Positions 61,879 to 64,000 of a stretch of DNA of 64,000 nucleotides are shown here, piece after piece. Numbering within the stretch: the first letter of the stretch is position 1; each line of letters opens with the position of its first letter. Location of the stretch: assembly GCA_965207165.1 (NCBI GenBank), contig OZ242265.1, positions 1,302,001-1,366,000 on the forward strand. Direction: 5' to 3'. This DNA is from JAAXHV01 sp965207165 (GTDB lineage: Bacteria; Pseudomonadota; Gammaproteobacteria; Eutrophobiales; Eutrophobiaceae). A program made the translations under genes and the position numbers. Under the pieces are notes generated by a model. It did no database searches. It was not told the origin of the DNA and was given only the letters and a program-made list of their open reading frames with translations.

Positions 61879-61908
61879 CCGGCCGGTGTGCGCTTGCGCA
61901 CCGGCCGG
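61879..61908. terminator. Hairpin terminator between convergent genes
   Basis: CCGGCCGGTG (61879-61888) pairs with CACCGGCCGG (61899-61908); the loop can pair further. It lies 15 bases past the YccA-like stop, followed by TTCTGTT. The U run is short, so the strength is uncertain. Confidence 0.55.
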
Positions 61909-61913
61909 TTCTG

Positions 61914-62333
61914 TTATGCGAGCTGTGCCGGTGAAATCACTAGATCGGAAACTGAGCCGGTCGCTTTCAACAATTCCTGAAGTTTATTAATACTGGGTAG
62001 GGTTTTCCCCTGTTCATAGCGGGCATAAGCGTTTTTCGATGTCGAGCCCAGTCGTTCAACTACCTCTTGAACGGTCAGGTTGTTTAACTGCCTTTTGCGT
62101 TTAAGCAGCAAGCCCACCATCACCTTATTGTCATTCGATCCAATTTCCAGAATGCCATGCCTTGAGCATTTGACATATACCTCAAAACCTTTTTTATCGG
62201 CCAGGGTAATAAACAGATCTTCAACCATCAGGAGAAGTTCTTTTTTTGTTCGGCCCTGGGTCATCAACTCAAGGAACGGAATATCCGCCAACCAGAATTT
62301 ACCGTTTTTAAACGCTCTGCCTTGAAACTTCAT
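61914..62333 (-). CDS. hicB: HicB-type antitoxin with XRE DNA-binding domain
   Basis: A 139-residue protein. The N-terminal HicB-like part has FWLADIPFLELMTQGRTKKE followed by LLLMVEDLFITLADKKG; the C-terminal part is an XRE helix-turn-helix (LTVQEVVERLGSTSKNAYAR, YEQGKTLPSINKLQELL). It is fused as in many HicB antitoxins of XRE type. Its start overlaps by ATGA with a short HicA gene upstream, which confirms the call. Confidence 0.83.
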   Translation of the reverse strand: MKFQGRAFKNGKFWLADIPFLELMTQGRTKKELLLMVEDLFITLADKKGFEVYVKCSRHGILEIGSNDNKVMVGLLLKRKRQLNNLTVQEVVERLGSTSKNAYARYEQGKTLPSINKLQELLKATGSVSDLVISPAQLA

Positions 62334-62500
62334 TTTTGTGCTCTTCTCAATATCGCTTTAGCAAGCAATTCATTAATTTCTCTGTGCCGTGGAATTGCTT
62401 CTTGCCGTTCTCCGTCGGTCCAAACATCGTGATTTCCTCCGTGCCGCAGATAATACCAGCCCAGTTTGGAAAGTTCCTTTTCCAAGTCTCTCCTTTTCAT
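62330..62500 (-). CDS. hicA: HicA toxin, short gene
   Basis: A 56-residue frame, too short for many gene finders: MKRRDLEKELSKLGWYYLRH, then GGNHDVWTDGERQEAIPRHR and EINELLAKAILRRAQ. The GGNHDVW and IPRHREI motifs are the HicA signature, with the active His in GGNH. It overlaps the HicB start by ATGA. The inverted repeat at 62510-62527 is just upstream. A second HicAB pair in the window, unlike the first in HicB type. Confidence 0.85.
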   Translation of the reverse strand: MKRRDLEKELSKLGWYYLRHGGNHDVWTDGERQEAIPRHREINELLAKAILRRAQK

Positions 62501-62509
62501 TCAGCTATT

Positions 62510-62527
62510 GTACACATATTTGTGTAC
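62510..62527. promoter_or_regulatory. Inverted repeat GTACACA-tatt-TGTGTAC, probable hicAB operator
   Basis: Perfect 7-base arms with a 4-base spacer, 9 bases upstream of the short hicA start. XRE-type HicB proteins bind such sites. It overlaps the probable promoter. Confidence 0.6.
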
Positions 62528-62607
62528 TTGTCAATCAGTGCTGCAGACGATATAACGCCAATGCGAGGATCATCCTTGAGCCTTTGAGGCAGGAAAATCA
62601 GAAGATG

Positions 62608-63288
62608 TCAGTCGGCATCTTCCAGCGCGGTCCACTGGCTGAGATGCGAGACCAGGTGTTCGTTTTTGTCGGTCTCGGCTCGCGCCGTTACGCTGACATC
62701 GTAGGAGATTGAATAGCGGTAATCATCGCCGTTATAGACCGACACATAGTGCGGCAAATAGGCCGGGAATATGACCAGTAAATCGTTTTTCGGGATGATC
62801 TGGTGGTGTGTGTCGTTACTGGAATTGGCTTTTTTTAACGGCACGGGCAACTTGTTCACGTTCAGCGTATTCGGGTTGCGTAAATACAGGTTGCCGGAAT
62901 AGTTGTCCTCGTCGACGGACAGGTAATACACGCAACTGAAGTGCGCATTGTCATGCGTATGTTCCTCTACCATCCCGTTTTCCTTGTTGCAGACCGTGGG
63001 CCATGACTTCTGCGCATAAATATCAAGTTGCGCCGTATCCACACCCAGTTCCTCCAGGTACAGCCGCATGTGGCGACCTATCTGGCCATTGAGCCACTGA
63101 AACTGCTCCTTCAGGTGAATGACGTAGTCCGAGTAAATATCTCCGGTGAACAGGTTGCTGTCCATTGTCTCCGACTGCTGCGTTTTCAACCTGAACTGTT
63201 CCACGTAGGCGAACATGGCGTGCCAGGTATCATCGTCGGAATCAAGTTGTGCCGAGTATATGGTCGTGGGAAATAACTGATGGATCAT
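62608..63288 (-). CDS. 2OG-Fe(II) oxygenase, TIGR02466-like
   Basis: A 226-residue double-stranded beta-helix enzyme. It opens with HQLFPTTIYSAQL, typical of this family. The iron site is EEHTHDNAHFSCVYYLSVDE (HxH/D) and the distal His is in FPAYLPHYVSVYNG; the Arg for 2-oxoglutarate is in DDYRYSISYDVS. The substrate is unknown; such proteins are frequent near phage, cyanophage and secondary metabolite genes. It is isolated here. Confidence 0.88.
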   Translation of the reverse strand: MIHQLFPTTIYSAQLDSDDDTWHAMFAYVEQFRLKTQQSETMDSNLFTGDIYSDYVIHLKEQFQWLNGQIGRHMRLYLEELGVDTAQLDIYAQKSWPTVCNKENGMVEEHTHDNAHFSCVYYLSVDEDNYSGNLYLRNPNTLNVNKLPVPLKKANSSNDTHHQIIPKNDLLVIFPAYLPHYVSVYNGDDYRYSISYDVSVTARAETDKNEHLVSHLSQWTALEDAD

Positions 63289-63319
63289 AAGATGCGGTTC
63301 CCGGTACTGGTCGGTTGTC

Positions 63320-64000
63320 TTAACCCAGTTCTTCCGCTAGCAGGCGCAGTGCATCGCTCGATGCGCCGGAGGCCAGCAGGGAACCGACGTGTCCTTTATC
63401 CCCGGCTTCTTTCCAGCGCACCAGGTAGTCCCTGATGCGGTCGGGCGGTCCCACCAGGGCGACGTCGTCCACCAGTGCATCGGGCACCGCGGCGACCGCC
63501 TCCGGTTTTCTGCCGGAGAGGAACAATTCCTGGATTTTTACGGCGTCTTCTTCGTAGCCCAGTTCACTGGCATAATCGTTGTAAAAGTTCTTGTCCCTTG
63601 AGCCCATGCCGCCGATGTAAAGGGCCAGTTCCTGTTTGACCGGCATGCGGCATGCGTCCAGGTCATCCCCCATACGGACACGCACAAAGGGCGCTACGTC
63701 GAAGTTTTCCTCGGTTTTCCCGTTGCCTGCCGCGGCAAGTCCGGTCTGGATAGCCGGGGCGAACAGGTCATACCGATTCGGGTTCATCCACACCGGGAAA
63801 AATCCGTCGGCCAGTTCCGCAGCGAGTTTGACTCCGCCGGCGGTAATGGCCGCGGTGTAGAGTTTCATGGCGGGGTCGCCGTGCAGGATGCTCTTCAGGG
63901 GTTTCCCCAGGCCGGTGCTGTCCTCACCCCGGTAAGGCAACTGGTAATGGGAACCGTCGTACTGCACCGGCGCCTCCCGGGCAATGACCTGGCGGATGAC
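63320..64000 (-). CDS. Luciferase-like (LLM) flavin or F420 oxidoreductase, 5' end outside window
   Basis: The C-terminal 226 residues of an LLM-class oxidoreductase; the frame continues past the right edge (VIRQVIAREAPVQYDGSHYQ). The part GLGKPLKSILHGDPAMKLYT, AAELADGFFPVWMNPNRYDL and the end DVALVGPPDRIRDYLVRWKE are typical. No substrate can be given. Cut by the window edge. Confidence 0.87.
   Translation of the reverse strand, partial: VIRQVIAREAPVQYDGSHYQLPYRGEDSTGLGKPLKSILHGDPAMKLYTAAITAGGVKLAAELADGFFPVWMNPNRYDLFAPAIQTGLAAAGNGKTEENFDVAPFVRVRMGDDLDACRMPVKQELALYIGGMGSRDKNFYNDYASELGYEEDAVKIQELFLSGRKPEAVAAVPDALVDDVALVGPPDRIRDYLVRWKEAGDKGHVGSLLASGASSDALRLLAEELG

Overview
The window looks like a high-GC gammaproteobacterial chromosome segment. 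The coding style, a serine tRNA, a Bax-inhibitor-1 family gene, a FecI/FecR pair, RadC, IS3 and IS21 family elements and a type III restriction system all fit this. I cannot name a genus. Many proteins have signatures clear enough for family-level calls. Everything about regulation is inferred from sequence pattern only.

Left part (1-12.6 kb): a phage-tail or extracellular contractile injection (eCIS) type region. Three paralogous tail sheath genes lie in tandem on the minus strand, the last cut by the window edge. Upstream is a small operon with a Q-like antitermination regulator, then an anti-sigma/ECF sigma pair. Next comes a 630-residue protein ending in a Cys-His-Glu protease-like domain resembling Marasmius oreades agglutinin, then a divergent ankyrin protein with poly-lysine tracts. 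The sheath operon and the protease-like gene share a 44-bp promoter-like element and a near-identical intrinsic terminator inside their leaders. This suggests one co-regulated particle-plus-cargo system under antitermination control.

12.6-26 kb is a metabolic and catabolic block: amidase, two alpha/beta hydrolases, a multicopper oxidase fused to a barrel-like tail with a small Cys/His-rich partner, a BBE-type FAD oxidase, a reductive-dehalogenase-like Fe-S protein with a small membrane partner, a DAO-type oxidoreductase, a BDH2-like dehydrogenase, a TauE/SafE permease, and a NahD/NahE-like pair pointing to aromatic ring cleavage side-chain chemistry.

26-31.5 kb is a toxin-antitoxin cluster (HicAB, HipBA, HTH/PIN) with a phage gene fragment.

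31.57-60.73 kb is a genomic island in the 3' end of tRNA-Ser(TGA). A tyrosine integrase sits next to the tRNA, and a 21-bp near-copy of the tRNA end lies at the far boundary. The cargo looks defensive: a HEPN-like protein, an AT-rich AAA ATPase, a YhaO/YhaN (SbcDC-like) nuclease pair, a PD-(D/E)XK nuclease, RadC, VapBC, and an operon of a membrane pentapeptide-repeat protein with type III Mod and Res. It is heavily scarred. There are two complete IS3-family elements with intact target duplications (one splits a gene that can be rejoined in frame), several IS3, IS481 and IS21 fragments, and decayed genes including a deoxyribosyltransferase/TIR-like pseudogene.

60.7-64 kb returns to the chromosome: tRNA-Ser, an 83-bp tandem repeat, the Bax-inhibitor-1 family gene, a second HicAB pair whose 56-residue toxin is easily missed, a 2OG-Fe(II) oxygenase, and a partial luciferase-like oxidoreductase.
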